Position numbers and translations under genes: made by a program. DNA of 64,000 bases from assembly GCA_902557385.1 (NCBI GenBank), contig CACDZF010000001.1:62001-126000 (forward strand), written 5' to 3'. Positions 27,605-38,528 of this stretch are shown here, piece after piece. This DNA comes from an uncultured Pelagibacteraceae bacterium (GTDB lineage: Bacteria; Pseudomonadota; Alphaproteobacteria; Pelagibacterales; Pelagibacteraceae). The notes under the pieces were generated by a model. That model did not search any database. It had not been told where the DNA came from and was given only the letters and a program-made list of their open reading frames with translations. Within the stretch, counting starts at the first letter, position 1; each line of letters begins with the position of its first letter.

Positions 27605-27607
27605 TTA

Positions 27608-28900
27608 ATGATTAAAAGATACTCTAGAAAAGAACTTACTGATATTTGGTCAGAAGAAAATAAATATAGAATTTGGCTTGAGGTTGAAATAGCTGCAGCT
27701 CAGGCTATGGAAAAGTTAGGTCAAATTCCCAATGGCGTTTCTGCAGCAGTAAGAAAAAAAGCTAAAATTAATGTAAAAAGAATTCATCAAATAGAGTCTA
27801 AAGTTAAACACGATGTGATTGCTTTTTTGACCTCAGTTACAGAAAAAGTAGGAATAAAAGCTAGATATTTACATCAAGGAATGACTTCTTCGGATATTTT
27901 AGACACAAGTTTTAATATTCAGTTAGTTCAATCAGGAAAGATTTTAATACAAGATATTGATCAAATTTTAAAAGTTTTAAAGAAACAAGCAAAAAAACAT
28001 AAATATACGCCGTGCATAGGAAGAAGTCATGGTATACATGCCGAGCCTATAACGTTTGGACTTAAGCTAGCATCATTTTATGAAGAATTTAAAAGAAATA
28101 AAAAAAGACTTTTGAACGCAATTGATGAAATATCTACATGTGCAATATCTGGAGCCGTGGGAACTTTTGCAAATGTAAATCCAAAAGTCGAAAGCCATGT
28201 TGCAAAGAAACTTGGTTTAAAAGTTGAACCTATTTCAACTCAAATAATTCCTCGAGATAGACATGCTTTTTATTTTTCTACTCTAGGAATTATTGCTGGA
28301 TCAATTGAAAGAGTTGCTCTAGAAATTAGACATTTACAAAGATCTGAAGTTTATGAGTTGCAAGAATTTTTTTCAAAAGATCAGAAAGGATCTTCTGCTA
28401 TGCCACATAAAAAAAACCCTATTCTGAGTGAAAATTTAACTGGTTTGTCTAGAATTGTTAGAAGTGCAGTTGTACCTTCATTGGAAAATATTGCACTTTG
28501 GCATGAAAGGGATATTTCACACTCGAGCGTTGAAAGAAGTATAGGTCCCGACGCAAATATAACTTTAGATTTTGCACTTGTACGCTTAAAAAATATTCTT
28601 GATAAAATGATTATTTACCCTAAAAAAATGATTGAAAATTTAAATCTCACAAGAGGAGTAATTTTTTCACAAGAAGTGATGATCGAACTAACAAAATCTG
28701 GGCTAAGCAGAGAACAGTCTTATAAAATTGTTCAAAAAAATGCAAAAAGATGTTTTTCTGAAAGGTTAGATTTATTAAGTCTACTGTTAACAGATAAGTT
28801 CATAATTTCAAAAATTTCACCAAAAAAGTTAAAATCTATTTTTAACTATTCTTCTCATTTTAAAAATATTAATTTAATATTTAGAAGAGTATTTAGATAA
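27608..28900 (+). CDS. purB: Adenylosuccinate lyase
   Basis: 430 residues, the short PurB form. The signature loop [21 protein letters not shown] (from about residue 262) and [12 protein letters not shown] and [10 protein letters not shown] motifs supply the catalytic His and Ser of the fumarase/aspartase superfamily. It acts twice in purine synthesis, on SAICAR and on adenylosuccinate. Its stop codon overlaps the purC start by one base. Confidence 0.97.
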   Translation: MIKRYSRKELTDIWSEENKYRIWLEVEIAAAQAMEKLGQIPNGVSAAVRKKAKINVKRIHQIESKVKHDVIAFLTSVTEKVGIKARYLHQGMTSSDILDTSFNIQLVQSGKILIQDIDQILKVLKKQAKKHKYTPCIGRSHGIHAEPITFGLKLASFYEEFKRNKKRLLNAIDEISTCAISGAVGTFANVNPKVESHVAKKLGLKVEPISTQIIPRDRHAFYFSTLGIIAGSIERVALEIRHLQRSEVYELQEFFSKDQKGSSAMPHKKNPILSENLTGLSRIVRSAVVPSLENIALWHERDISHSSVERSIGPDANITLDFALVRLKNILDKMIIYPKKMIENLNLTRGVIFSQEVMIELTKSGLSREQSYKIVQKNAKRCFSERLDLLSLLLTDKFIISKISPKKLKSIFNYSSHFKNINLIFRRVFR

Positions 28901-29688
28901 TGAAAAAGGGAAAAAAGTTATATGAAGGTAAAGCAAAAATTATTTACTCTACTAATAACAAAAGCCTAGCAATACAATATTTCAAAGATGACGCTACAGC
29001 ATTTAATAACCAAAAAAAATCCAAAATTGAAGGCAAGGGTGTATTAAACAATAGAATATCTGAGCATATTTTGGAAAATTTAAACCAAATTGGCATTAAA
29101 ACTCATTTGGTTAAAAGACTTAATATGCGAGAACAGATTATCAAGCTTGCAGAAATTATTCCTATTGAATTTATTGTAAGAAACATAGCATCTGGTTCGA
29201 TAACAAAAAGACTCGGTATTGAGGACGGAACTGTTTTAAAGCAACCTTTAATAGAATACTGCCTTAAAGATGACAAGCTAGGAGATCCATTAATTGCAGA
29301 AGAACACATTCTAATATTTGGATGGGCAACAAAAAAAGAAATTGAAAAAATTAAAAAAATTATTTTACGAATTAATGATTTTATGATTGGAATGTTTAGA
29401 GGTATTGGAATTAAACTTGTTGATTTTAAATTAGAATTTGGTCGTATTAAATCAAGCAATAAAAAAGATATAATACTAGCAGACGAAATAAGTCCAGATA
29501 CTTGTAGATTGTGGGACTCATTGACTGAAAAAAAACTAGATAAAGATAGATTTAGAAAAAATCTTGGTGGTTTAATACCGGCGTATACAGAAGTTGCCAA
29601 AAGGTTAGGTATTTTACATGAACAATCGAATGTAAATGCTTCTAATGTTACCAATTTAAGTTCATTTAAAAAAAAAGTTAGAAAATGA
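28900..29688 (+). CDS. purC: SAICAR synthetase
   Basis: 262 residues. It begins [15 protein letters not shown] and has [21 protein letters not shown] and [14 protein letters not shown], all PurC signatures. It joins aspartate to CAIR with ATP. It is longer than the usual 237-245 residues by a short C-terminal tail. The final ATGA overlaps purS. Confidence 0.97.
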   Translation: MKKGKKLYEGKAKIIYSTNNKSLAIQYFKDDATAFNNQKKSKIEGKGVLNNRISEHILENLNQIGIKTHLVKRLNMREQIIKLAEIIPIEFIVRNIASGSITKRLGIEDGTVLKQPLIEYCLKDDKLGDPLIAEEHILIFGWATKKEIEKIKKIILRINDFMIGMFRGIGIKLVDFKLEFGRIKSSNKKDIILADEISPDTCRLWDSLTEKKLDKDRFRKNLGGLIPAYTEVAKRLGILHEQSNVNASNVTNLSSFKKKVRK

Positions 29689-29927
29689 AGGTTTCTACAA
29701 TAGTTACTTTAAAAAAGGATGTTTTAGATCCACAAGGAAAAGTCGTGCACCAAGCGCTTAATGGTATGGGCTTCAATAACATTAAAGAAGTTAGACAAGG
29801 AAAATATTTTGAAATTGAAATCGATGAAAAAGATAAAAAAAAAGCTGAAGAAAAAGCTGAAGAAATGTGCAAAAAACTTTTAGCTAACCTTGTTATTGAA
29901 GACTATAAAATTATTGGATCGCAATAA
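29685..29927 (+). CDS. purS: Phosphoribosylformylglycinamidine synthase subunit PurS
   Basis: 80 residues, beginning [20 protein letters not shown], with the family [17 protein letters not shown] segment. PurS bridges PurQ and PurL in the three-part FGAM synthase. It overlaps purC by 4 bases (ATGA) and precedes purQ by 6 bases. Confidence 0.95.
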   Translation: MKVSTIVTLKKDVLDPQGKVVHQALNGMGFNNIKEVRQGKYFEIEIDEKDKKKAEEKAEEMCKKLLANLVIEDYKIIGSQ

Positions 29928-29933
29928 TATATA

Positions 29934-30617
29934 ATGAATTCATCAGTGATAATTTTTCCAGGTTCAAATTGTGATAGAGACATGGATGTTGCGCTTAAAA
30001 AATTTGGTTTTAAAAACAAAATGATTTGGCATAATGATTCAGAATTGCCGAAAAATGATTTAGTAGTTCTACCTGGTGGCTTTTCATATGGTGATTATTT
30101 AAGATGTGGAAGTATGGCATCTAAATCAAAAATTATCAATTCAGTCATAAAATTTGCAAAGTCTGGGGGTTTGCTGCTAGGTATTTGTAATGGTTTTCAA
30201 ATTTTAACTGAAACAGAGTTGCTCCCGGGAGCGTTATTAAGAAATAAATATTCACAATTTATATGTAGAAACGTATTTATTAAAATAAATGAAAGTGAAA
30301 ATAACTATTTCAAAAATATTAATAAAAATATTTTAGAATTACATATAGCACATAATGAAGGTAATTTTTTTTGTTCAACTGATCAGATGAAACGTATTAA
30401 TGATAATAATCAAATTGCAGCTTTATATTGTAATAAAGATGGAGAAGTTAACGAAAAATCAAATCCTAATGGAGCTATGAACAATATAGCTGGTATATTT
30501 AATAAAGAAAAAAATATTCTTGGAATGATGCCACATCCTGAAAGAATGATAGACAAATACCTATCAGGAGATGATGGTTCTATTTTTTTTCAAAATTTAT
30601 TATCTAATTTAAAATAA
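29934..30617 (+). CDS. purQ: FGAM synthase glutaminase subunit PurQ
   Basis: 227 residues, class I glutamine amidotransferase fold. The nucleophile elbow GICNGFQIL holds the catalytic cysteine (about residue 86), and MMPHPERM near the C-terminus holds the His and Glu of the triad. It releases ammonia from glutamine for PurL. The stop codon TAA shares its last base with the purL ATG. Confidence 0.96.
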   Translation: MNSSVIIFPGSNCDRDMDVALKKFGFKNKMIWHNDSELPKNDLVVLPGGFSYGDYLRCGSMASKSKIINSVIKFAKSGGLLLGICNGFQILTETELLPGALLRNKYSQFICRNVFIKINESENNYFKNINKNILELHIAHNEGNFFCSTDQMKRINDNNQIAALYCNKDGEVNEKSNPNGAMNNIAGIFNKEKNILGMMPHPERMIDKYLSGDDGSIFFQNLLSNLK

Positions 30618-32809
30618 TGAAAGTAAACGAGTCAGTAGCATTGGAGCATGGATTAAGTAAGTCTGAGTATAAGAAAATTTGCGAATTATTAAATAAAACA
30701 CCAAATATTACTGAACTTGGAATTTTTTCAGCAATGTGGAATGAGCACTGTTCTTATAAATCATCAAGACTACATTTAAAAAATTTACCAACTGAAGGAA
30801 AAAAGGTTATTCAAGGTCCTGGTGAAAATGCTGGAGTTATTGATATAGGAGACGATGATGCAATTGTTTTTAAAATAGAAAGCCATAATCATCCTTCTTT
30901 TATAGAGCCTTATCAAGGAGCAGCAACAGGTGTTGGTGGAATAATGAGGGATGTTTTTACGATGGGTGCAAGACCAATAGCAAATCTTAACTCGATACAC
31001 TTTGGCTCACCGCGAAATAAAAAAACTAAAAACCTGCTAAGAGGAGTTGTTCGTGGAATTGGTGGGTATGGGAATTGTATAGGTGTTCCTACAATAGGAG
31101 GGCAAACGTGTTTCGACGAGTCTTACAATGGTAATATTCTTGTTAATGCTATGACATTAGGTCTGGTTAAAAAAAATAAAATTTTTTATTCAAAAGCTGC
31201 TGGAATTGGTAAACCAGTAATTTATGTTGGGTCAAAAACTGGACGAGATGGAATACACGGTGCCAGTATGGCATCTGCAATTTTTGATGAAAAAATAGAG
31301 GAAAAAAAACCAACAGTTCAGGTTGGTGATCCCTTTACAGAAAAACTTTTACTTGAAGCTTGTTTAGAACTAATGGCTGGAGAGTCGATTATAGCAATTC
31401 AGGATATGGGAGCTGCTGGTTTAACTTCTTCAAGTATAGAAATGGCATCAAAAGGAAAACTAGGAATAGAGCTAAATTTAAATAAAGTTCCCTGTAGAGA
31501 ATTGAACATGACGCCATATGAAATCATGTTATCTGAAAGCCAAGAAAGAATGCTTATAGTTTTAGAAAACGGTAAGGAAAAAGAGGCAAAAAAAATATTT
31601 GATAAATGGAATTTAGATTTTTCTGTAATTGGTAAAACAACTAATAGTAAAAAAATTGAACTTTTTTATGATGAAAAAAAAGTTGCTGATATACCTGTTG
31701 ATACATTAGTAGAAAACTCACCTATGTATGATAGAAAATGGAAAAAATCTAAATTACCTAAAAAAAATAAACTTAATAAAGATAATTTTAAAAGTTTAAA
31801 AATTTTAAACGTATTAAATAAATTATTATCAAATCCAAACATTTGTAGTAAAGAATGGATATGGGAACAGTATGATCACACAGTCATGGGTGATACTATA
31901 CAAAAACCTGGAAGTGATGCAGGTATTGTTAGAGTTCATGGAACTAATAAAGCAGTTGCAGCATCAGTGGATTCTTCAGCTTCATATTGTTATGCGCATC
32001 CATTAACTGGTGGGAAACAAGTAGTTTGTGAAAGTTGGAGAAATTTAATTTCAGTTGGAGCTGAACCTATCGCAATAACAAATTGTTTAAATTTTGGAAA
32101 TCCTGAAAAAGAGGAAAACATGGGAGAATTTGTTGAATGCGTTCAGGGAATTGGAGAAGCAAGTAAATATCTGAATTTCCCAGTGGTTTCGGGAAATGTA
32201 TCTTTTTATAATCAAACAAAAGAAGAAGGTATTAAACCAACTCCTTCAATCGGGGGTGTTGGTTTAATAAAAAATTACACAGACATGGTAACAATGGATT
32301 TTAAAAAAGTTGATAATATAGTTTTGGTTATTGGTAAAACTGAAGGTTATTTAGATCAAAGTATTTTTTCTAGGGATATTTTAAGAGTTAAAACTGGCCC
32401 TCCTCCTGAAATAAATTTATTTAATGAAAAAAATAACGGTCAAACTGTTTTAAATTTAATCAAGAAAAAATTAGTTAGATCGGCACACGATGTTTCTTTA
32501 GGTGGGATTTTAGTTGCAGTTTCAAAAATGTGTATCAAAGGCAAAAAAGGTTTAGAAATAAAAAAACCTAAAAAATTAATTAATCAGTTTGAGTATATGT
32601 TCTCAGAAGATCAAGGAAGATTTATTGTCGAAATTGAAAAAGAAAATTACAAACAAGTTAGAGAAATACTTGAAAAAAACTCTGTTCATTACGATGAACT
32701 AGGTATTGTCTTAGATAAAGACATAGTTATTGACGAAAAGACAAAAGTATCAATTGACGATTTAATCCAATCAAATAATAATTGGTTAAATAAATTTATG
32801 GAAGCATAA
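30617..32809 (+). CDS. purL: FGAM synthase large subunit PurL (small type)
   Basis: 730 residues, the small PurL that needs PurS and PurQ. The N-terminal catalytic His region [33 protein letters not shown], and [14 protein letters not shown] and LSESQERML are visible. It converts FGAR to FGAM with ATP and ammonia. It lies 2 bases before the bolA-like gene. Confidence 0.97.
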   Translation: MKVNESVALEHGLSKSEYKKICELLNKTPNITELGIFSAMWNEHCSYKSSRLHLKNLPTEGKKVIQGPGENAGVIDIGDDDAIVFKIESHNHPSFIEPYQGAATGVGGIMRDVFTMGARPIANLNSIHFGSPRNKKTKNLLRGVVRGIGGYGNCIGVPTIGGQTCFDESYNGNILVNAMTLGLVKKNKIFYSKAAGIGKPVIYVGSKTGRDGIHGASMASAIFDEKIEEKKPTVQVGDPFTEKLLLEACLELMAGESIIAIQDMGAAGLTSSSIEMASKGKLGIELNLNKVPCRELNMTPYEIMLSESQERMLIVLENGKEKEAKKIFDKWNLDFSVIGKTTNSKKIELFYDEKKVADIPVDTLVENSPMYDRKWKKSKLPKKNKLNKDNFKSLKILNVLNKLLSNPNICSKEWIWEQYDHTVMGDTIQKPGSDAGIVRVHGTNKAVAASVDSSASYCYAHPLTGGKQVVCESWRNLISVGAEPIAITNCLNFGNPEKEENMGEFVECVQGIGEASKYLNFPVVSGNVSFYNQTKEEGIKPTPSIGGVGLIKNYTDMVTMDFKKVDNIVLVIGKTEGYLDQSIFSRDILRVKTGPPPEINLFNEKNNGQTVLNLIKKKLVRSAHDVSLGGILVAVSKMCIKGKKGLEIKKPKKLINQFEYMFSEDQGRFIVEIEKENYKQVREILEKNSVHYDELGIVLDKDIVIDEKTKVSIDDLIQSNNNWLNKFMEA

Positions 32810-32811
32810 AA

Positions 32812-33042
32812 ATGGCAATGGATTTAAAAGAAATTGAAAAATTTATTAAAGAAGCTTTGCCAGATGCTACAGTTGATATCCAGGATTTAGCAGGAGATGG
32901 TAATCATTATTCAGCTACTATTGTTTCTTCCCAGTTTTCTGGTAAAAGTAAAATAGAGCAACATAAAATGGTTTATGCCTCTCTTAAAGGAAGAATGGGA
33001 AATGAACTGCACGCTCTTGCATTAAAAACAAAGGAAAAATAA
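32812..33042 (+). CDS. BolA-family protein
   Basis: 76 residues. It has the BolA fold pattern with AGDGNHYSATIVSSQFSGKSKIEQHKMVYASLKGRMG, including the conserved histidine near the invariant region HQ/HKMVY. BolA proteins pair with monothiol glutaredoxins to hold a [2Fe-2S] cluster. The next gene, directly adjacent, is such a glutaredoxin, which supports a joint role in iron-sulfur handling. Confidence 0.9.
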   Translation: MAMDLKEIEKFIKEALPDATVDIQDLAGDGNHYSATIVSSQFSGKSKIEQHKMVYASLKGRMGNELHALALKTKEK

Positions 33043-33375
33043 ATGAATGAAGAAACAAAAAATTTAATACAAAATGCGATAAATGATAACGAAGTTTGTT
33101 TATTTATGAAAGGTACACCAGATGCTCCTGAATGTGGATTTTCAATGGCTGTATCAAATATATTAAAAATTTTAGAAGTGAATTTTCGTGGAGTTAATGT
33201 TCTAGAAAGCCAAGATCTAAGAGACGGAATAAAAAAATTTAGCGATTGGCCAACTATCCCACAACTGTATATTAAAAAAGAATTTGTTGGCGGTTGTGAC
33301 ATTATAAAAGAAATGTATGAAAATGGAGAATTGAAAAAAAAACTTGAAGAAAGTTCGGTAAGTTTTAAAAAATAA
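33043..33375 (+). CDS. grxD: Monothiol glutaredoxin, Grx4 type
   Basis: 110 residues. The CGFS active site is at residues 31-34, preceded by the family KGTPDAPE stretch, and WPTIPQLYIKKEFVGGCDI binds glutathione. These proteins ligate [2Fe-2S] clusters with glutathione and BolA. The start follows the bolA stop codon with no gap. It is the last gene of the pur block; rpsD converges from the other side 5 bases away. Confidence 0.95.
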   Translation: MNEETKNLIQNAINDNEVCLFMKGTPDAPECGFSMAVSNILKILEVNFRGVNVLESQDLRDGIKKFSDWPTIPQLYIKKEFVGGCDIIKEMYENGELKKKLEESSVSFKK

Positions 33376-33380
33376 AATCT

Positions 33381-33998
33381 TTATCTAGAATAATATTCGA
33401 TTACGAGATTTGGTTCCATCACAACTGGGTAAGGCACTTCCTCAAACTTGGGTGTTCTAACAAATTTAACTTTTCTATTTTTTTCATCTACTTGAAGATA
33501 TTCGGGAACTTCTCTTTCTTTATTTGCTAAAGCTATATCAATTAAAGCTAACTGTTTTGATTTATCTCGTATTTCAATAGTTTCTTCTTCTTTTAGTTGA
33601 TAGCTTCCAATATTAACTTTTTTTCCGTTTACTTTAACATGACCATGATTGATTAATTGTCTTGCTCCAAAAATAGTAGTAGAAAATTTTGATCTATAGA
33701 TAACCGCATCAAGTCTTCTCTCTAATAGACCAATTAAATTTTCAGCAGTATCCCCTTTTTTCATAATTGCTTTTTTATAAACATTTCTAAATTGCGTCTC
33801 ATTCATATTTCCATAATATGATTTTAATTTCTGTTTAGCCTGTAATTGTGTGCCATAGTCTGATGGCTTAGATGATTTTGTTTGTCCGTGCTGTCCTGGG
33901 GGATAAGCTCTTGTATTAAATGGACTCTTTGGTCTTCCCCAAAGGTTTACTTTTAATCTTCTATCTACCTTGTGTTTAGAATTTAATCTTTTTGTCAT
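33381..33998 (-). CDS. rpsD: 30S ribosomal protein S4
   Basis: 205 residues. It begins [20 protein letters not shown], and the S4 RNA-binding motif is seen around [12 protein letters not shown] and [20 protein letters not shown]4 is a primary 16S rRNA binder and ambiguity-related protein. The gene stands alone after the biosynthetic block with its own strong promoter at 34012-34039. Confidence 0.97.
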   Translation of the reverse strand: MTKRLNSKHKVDRRLKVNLWGRPKSPFNTRAYPPGQHGQTKSSKPSDYGTQLQAKQKLKSYYGNMNETQFRNVYKKAIMKKGDTAENLIGLLERRLDAVIYRSKFSTTIFGARQLINHGHVKVNGKKVNIGSYQLKEEETIEIRDKSKQLALIDIALANKEREVPEYLQVDEKNRKVKFVRTPKFEEVPYPVVMEPNLVIEYYSR

Positions 33999-34011
33999 TT
34001 AATAAATCGCT

Positions 34012-34039
34012 TTTATAGACTTACTCATAACTTTGTCAA
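34012..34039 (-). promoter_or_regulatory. Strong sigma-70-type promoter of rpsD
   Basis: On the minus strand TTGACA (34039-34034), 16 bases, then TATAAA (34017-34012). The -35 box starts right after the stop codon of the TrmJ-type gene. The predicted start lies about 8-10 bases before the ATG at 33998, so the leader is very short. Confidence 0.75.
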
Positions 34040-34747
34040 TCAGCCTTTTTTTGCAAGATTAGCAAATACACTTGATAATATGCGAGTTTCTTTTTCTGAT
34101 AACTCCATTTTATAAAAAATATTTCTAAGATTTTCTAACATTATGGGTTTTTTTTCACTTGGTTTAAAAAAATTTTTACTCTCAAGCTGAGAAATGCATA
34201 AATTTATCATTGATTGAATATCTTTTTTGGATGCAGATTTAACCTTTTGTGACTTTTTGAAGTTTGATCTTTTTAATTTAATTAAACTTGAAACTACTTG
34301 TGCCACAATAATTACACTATGGGATAAATTAAGTGATTTAAAATTTGGGTTAGTAGGTATTTGCATAGTACAATTTGCATAAACTATTTCACTGTTAGAT
34401 AGTCCTGAGGCCTCTGAACCAAATAGAAAGCCAATTTTTTTACTAAAATCTATCTTAGACAATTCATTTAAACTTATATGTTTAATATTTTTATTTCTAA
34501 ATCTAGAAGATGTAGCGATAAGGTAATCAATATTTTTTATAGAAGACTCTAAGTTTTCGTAAACTTTGCAATTTTTTATAATTTCCTTTGCGCCTACTGA
34601 TGTAGCAATAATTTTATCGTTAGGAAATGTAGGTTTTGGATTGATTACTACTAATTTGTTAAAATCAAAATTTTTTATAGCTCTAGCACAAGCTCCTATA
34701 TTTTCCGATAACTGGGGTTTGTGAAGAATAAATGTAATTGAAGACAT
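34040..34747 (-). CDS. trmJ: TrmJ-type tRNA/rRNA 2'-O-methyltransferase (SPOUT family)
   Basis: 235 residues. The N-terminal FILHKPQLSENIGACARAIKNF, the central FLFGSEASGLSN and the later LNLSHSVIIVAQ are the three SPOUT knot motifs. TrmJ methylates the 2'-OH of position 32 in tRNA anticodon loops in E. coli; the C-terminal tail of about 70 residues fits that subgroup. It overlaps the citramalate synthase stop by one base. Confidence 0.82.
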   Translation of the reverse strand: MSSITFILHKPQLSENIGACARAIKNFDFNKLVVINPKPTFPNDKIIATSVGAKEIIKNCKVYENLESSIKNIDYLIATSSRFRNKNIKHISLNELSKIDFSKKIGFLFGSEASGLSNSEIVYANCTMQIPTNPNFKSLNLSHSVIIVAQVVSSLIKLKRSNFKKSQKVKSASKKDIQSMINLCISQLESKNFFKPSEKKPIMLENLRNIFYKMELSEKETRILSSVFANLAKKG

Positions 34748-36348
34748 TAATTGCTTGCAGGAGCATTATCTTTAAATAATTTATAATCCAAACTATCAAT
34801 TAGTGCTTTAAATGAAGCATCAATAATGTTTGTTGAAACTCCTATGGTGAACCAATTTTTTCCTTTTGAATCTGTGCTTTCTATAGAAACTCTTGTTATA
34901 GCTTCTGTTCCTGTATTTAAAATTCTTACTTTATAGTCTACCAATTTAAGATCCTTTAAATACTTAGAGTATTTTGCTAATCGATCAACGTTATTTCTTA
35001 TAGCATTATCTAATGCATTAACGGGTCCATTTCCCTCACCTTCACAAACAATTTTTTCTCCATCAACTTCTAGATGAGCTTTTGCAGATGAAATTATTTT
35101 TCCAGAGGAATTTTTTTTAACAGATACATCATATTCTTTTATTAAAATATATCTTGGTATTTTGCTCATTATTCTTCTCGCTAATAGTTCAAATGATGCA
35201 TCTGCTCCATCATAGCTATAACCTATAAACTCTCTATCTTTAACCTCGCTCAGAAGTTTTTTAACTTTTGGATCATTTTCTTTAATATCAATTCCTATTG
35301 TCTTAAGCCTAGATAAAATATTTGATTTACCAGCTTGATCTGAAACGACAATGTTTCTTACATTGCCAACTTCTTCAGGACTAATATGCTCGTAAGTTTT
35401 TGGGTCTTTTTGGACAGCAGAAACATGTAAGCCTCCTTTATGAGAAAAAGCAGCAGCTCCGACATACGGCAAATGTTTATTTGGTTTTCTGTTCAATATT
35501 TCATCTAAAAGTCTTGAGCATTGGGTTAAATTCTTAATGTTGTTTTCTTTAATATTGATTTCAAATTTATCTGAAAAATCTTTTTTCAAATAAAATGTTG
35601 GTATTAAAGACATAAGATTTGCATTACCACATCTTTCACCTAATCCATTAATTGTACCTTGAACTTGTCGAACTCCAGCTAGTACAGCTGCTAAACTATT
35701 AGATACAGCATTGCCAGTATCGTTATGAGCATGAATTCCTAAATTTTTTCCAGGAATAACCTTAACAACTTCATTAACTATTTTAGTTACTTCATGAGGC
35801 AGTGTTCCGCCATTAGTATCACATAAAACTATCCATCTTGCTCCATTATCATAAGCAGCTTTTAGACAAGACATGGTATATTTTGGATTTGCTTTAAAGC
35901 CATCAAAGAAATGCTCAGCATCAAACATAAATTCTTTTTTTTCTTTAACAAAAAGTTTTGTGCTTTCGCTAATATTTTCTAAGTTTTCTTCATTCGAAAT
36001 ACCAAGAGCAACATCAACATGAAAATCCCATGATTTTCCAACAATGCATATTGCCTTAGTATTGCTATTCAAAAGGGATGATAAACCTGGATCATTATCG
36101 GCGCTTCTGCCAGTTTTTTTTGTCATACCGAATGCTGTTAAGACTGAATTTTTACATTTAACTTTTTTTTGAAAAAATTCTGTATCTGTTGGATTGGCTC
36201 CGGGCCATCCACCTTCAATATAATCAACACCTAAGTCATCTAATGATTTAGCTATCTTTAATTTATCATCAATAGAAAAATCAACACCTTGTGTTTGCGC
36301 TCCATCTCTAAGTGTTGTATCAAATATATATAATTTTTCCTTACTCAT
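34747..36348 (-). CDS. cimA: (R)-citramalate synthase
   Basis: 533 residues from the ATG at 36348; a GTG four codons earlier (36360) is less likely because the ATG forms an ATGA overlap with the cysS stop. DTTLRDGAQTQGVDF is the acyl-CoA carboxylase-like active site, with HAHNDTGNAV for metal binding and GLGERCGNA. The C-terminal LeuA-type regulatory domain is present. This subgroup condenses pyruvate with acetyl-CoA to citramalate for isoleucine synthesis without threonine. Confidence 0.9.
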   Translation of the reverse strand: MSKEKLYIFDTTLRDGAQTQGVDFSIDDKLKIAKSLDDLGVDYIEGGWPGANPTDTEFFQKKVKCKNSVLTAFGMTKKTGRSADNDPGLSSLLNSNTKAICIVGKSWDFHVDVALGISNEENLENISESTKLFVKEKKEFMFDAEHFFDGFKANPKYTMSCLKAAYDNGARWIVLCDTNGGTLPHEVTKIVNEVVKVIPGKNLGIHAHNDTGNAVSNSLAAVLAGVRQVQGTINGLGERCGNANLMSLIPTFYLKKDFSDKFEINIKENNIKNLTQCSRLLDEILNRKPNKHLPYVGAAAFSHKGGLHVSAVQKDPKTYEHISPEEVGNVRNIVVSDQAGKSNILSRLKTIGIDIKENDPKVKKLLSEVKDREFIGYSYDGADASFELLARRIMSKIPRYILIKEYDVSVKKNSSGKIISSAKAHLEVDGEKIVCEGEGNGPVNALDNAIRNNVDRLAKYSKYLKDLKLVDYKVRILNTGTEAITRVSIESTDSKGKNWFTIGVSTNIIDASFKALIDSLDYKLFKDNAPASN

Positions 36349-37706
36349 TTTAATTTCCACGTGGTTTTACCATCTTTATCCTCTATTAAAACACCTTTGT
36401 TAAGCAACTCATCTCTAATTTTATCAGATAGTTTATAATCTTTATCTTTTCTTGCTTTATCACGCTCTTTTATTTTAGATAATATTTCTTCTTCTGATAT
36501 CTCAGATTTCTCTTTTTTAAACTTAAGCCACTGATCTTTTGTTTCAGAGAGCAAACCTATAAAATTACAAGCTGTTGTAAAAATTTCTTTATCTTTAATA
36601 TTTCCTTGATGCGCTTTTTCATATAATTTGTGAATATTTGCTATAAAGCTTGGAGTATTTAGATCGTCATAAAGTGGAGCTAAGAATTCATCTGGAATTA
36701 AAACTTTATTTTTTACTTGTGTATAACAATCATACCATTTGTTTAAAGTCTTCTGGCACTCTTCAAGAAGTTTATCGTTCCAGTCTAATGGCTGTTTGTA
36801 ATGAGTGCTTATTAGGGCCAACCTTAAGACTTGACCGTTAATATTTTTTTTAAATTCTTTAATTTTTAAAATATTGCCTTGAGATTTTGCCATTTTTTCG
36901 TTCGAAATTGTAATAAATCCATTGTGTACCCAATAATTTGCAAATACATCCGTGCCATTGGCACATCTCGACTGAGCAATTTCATTTTCGTGATGAGGAA
37001 ATATTAAATCTCTTCCACCACCATGAATATCAAATTTAGTACCAAGATATTTTTTTGACATTACAGAACATTCCAAATGCCAGCCTGGCCTACCCTTGCC
37101 CCATGGGGAGTCCCAAGATGGTTCATTTTCTTTAGATGGTTTCCATAAAACAAAATCTTCTGGATTTTTTTTATTTTCTGATATTTCTACTCTGGAACCA
37201 GCAATTAACTCTTCTAAATTTTTATTTGAAAGTTTTCCATAATCTTTGAATTTTTTAACCTCAAAATAAACATGGTTATTATTTATGTATGCATAATTTT
37301 TTTTTATTAAGTCCTCTACCATTTTAACCATTAGAGGAATATTTTCAGTTGCTTTAGGTTCCTCGTTAGGTTTTTCACAATGCAAATATTCACAATCATT
37401 ATTAAAATTTAATGTTATTTTTTTTGTTAAATCTTCTATTGATATTTTTTTTTCTAAAGAAGATTGAATAATTTTATCATCAACATCTGTGATATTTCTT
37501 ATATAAGAAATTGATTTATTGCCGTATTTACATTTTAATACTTTATATAAAATATCAAAAACTACTAATGGTCTTGCATTTCCTATATGTGGATCATCAT
37601 ATACAGTTGGGCCGCAAACATACATTCCAATTTTCTTACTATTAATTGGTACAAATTTTTCTTTTTTGTTTCCAAGACTGTTTGTTAAAAAAATATCTTT
37701 ATCCAT
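36345..37706 (-). CDS. cysS: Cysteinyl-tRNA synthetase
   Basis: 453 residues. The class I signatures are DDPHIGNARP (HIGH, about residues 37-46) and EKMAKSQGN (KMSKS, near 267). Zinc ligands include the Cys in YVCGPTVYD and the HHENEIAQS region. It charges tRNA-Cys. It lies 45 bases after nadE, a gap with a 7-base AT-rich dyad (37730-37747), and overlaps cimA by 4 bases. Confidence 0.97.
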   Translation of the reverse strand: MDKDIFLTNSLGNKKEKFVPINSKKIGMYVCGPTVYDDPHIGNARPLVVFDILYKVLKCKYGNKSISYIRNITDVDDKIIQSSLEKKISIEDLTKKITLNFNNDCEYLHCEKPNEEPKATENIPLMVKMVEDLIKKNYAYINNNHVYFEVKKFKDYGKLSNKNLEELIAGSRVEISENKKNPEDFVLWKPSKENEPSWDSPWGKGRPGWHLECSVMSKKYLGTKFDIHGGGRDLIFPHHENEIAQSRCANGTDVFANYWVHNGFITISNEKMAKSQGNILKIKEFKKNINGQVLRLALISTHYKQPLDWNDKLLEECQKTLNKWYDCYTQVKNKVLIPDEFLAPLYDDLNTPSFIANIHKLYEKAHQGNIKDKEIFTTACNFIGLLSETKDQWLKFKKEKSEISEEEILSKIKERDKARKDKDYKLSDKIRDELLNKGVLIEDKDGKTTWKLK

Positions 37707-37751
37707 AACTATAGAAATATACTTTAATTTTAGATTTGTTAATCTAATTGA

Positions 37752-38489
37752 TTAGTTGGGAATCTTGCAAACTGGAATTGATTCCATTTTATGCAAGTTT
37801 AATTTTCTTATTTTTTCGTACTTTTCTCTATTTTTAGAATTAGGATTATTCATTGCTTCTTCTAATTCATTGTATTTCAATCCTAGCTGGCCAGTATCGG
37901 TTCTGCCGTCATCCCATAAACCATCGGTAGGATCTGCTTTTATTATTTCATCCAATATTTTTAGCTCTTTACCTAGCTCCCAAACCTCGGTTTTATTACA
38001 GTCTGCTATTGGAGATATATCTACTCCACCATCTCCATATTTAGTATAGAAACCAACGCCAAAATCCTCAACTTTATTTCCAGTTCCAACCACAATGCCA
38101 TTATTTGAAGAAGCTACTTGGTAAAGAGTAGCCATTCTTAATCTAGCTCGTGAATTTGCAAGACCGTGTTCATTATCAAAATCTGAGAGAGTTGATTTAA
38201 AACTATTAAATAAATTATCTAAATTAATTGTATGAGCTTTAACATTTTTAAAATTCTTAACTAACCATTCTTGGTGCTTTATACTTAAATCATGCTGTGA
38301 TTTTATCTGATTAATTGGCATAGATAAAACTATAGTATTTAATCCTGTCATTGCACTTAAGGTGCTTGATACTGATGAGTCAATTCCTCCTGATATTCCT
38401 ATTACAAGAGACTGTGCTTTTTTAGGCATAGAATTTGCATAACTCAATATCCAATTACTTATGTATTTAACTTTTTCAGAAGTTTTCAT
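37752..38489 (-). CDS. nadE: NH3-dependent NAD synthetase
   Basis: 245 residues, the short form without the glutaminase domain. The PP-loop SGGIDSS begins at residue 33, and the deamido-NAD site shows NKVEDFGVGFYTKYGDGGVDISPIADCNKTEV. It amidates nicotinate adenine dinucleotide with ammonia. It lies between DAHP synthase and cysS on one strand; no functional link is obvious. Confidence 0.94.
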   Translation of the reverse strand: MKTSEKVKYISNWILSYANSMPKKAQSLVIGISGGIDSSVSSTLSAMTGLNTIVLSMPINQIKSQHDLSIKHQEWLVKNFKNVKAHTINLDNLFNSFKSTLSDFDNEHGLANSRARLRMATLYQVASSNNGIVVGTGNKVEDFGVGFYTKYGDGGVDISPIADCNKTEVWELGKELKILDEIIKADPTDGLWDDGRTDTGQLGLKYNELEEAMNNPNSKNREKYEKIRKLNLHKMESIPVCKIPN

Positions 38490-38528
38490 TCTTTATAATT
38501 AGTTATAACAATTAAATATTACAATTGT

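Noticed and set aside
26133-27607. Purine riboswitch before the pur genes
   Set aside because: Genes are packed with 3-22 base gaps, leaving no room for an aptamer.
29103-29654. 183-codon minus-strand open frame over purC
   Set aside because: It is fully inside purC on the opposite strand and without motifs; typical shadow of an AT-rich gene.
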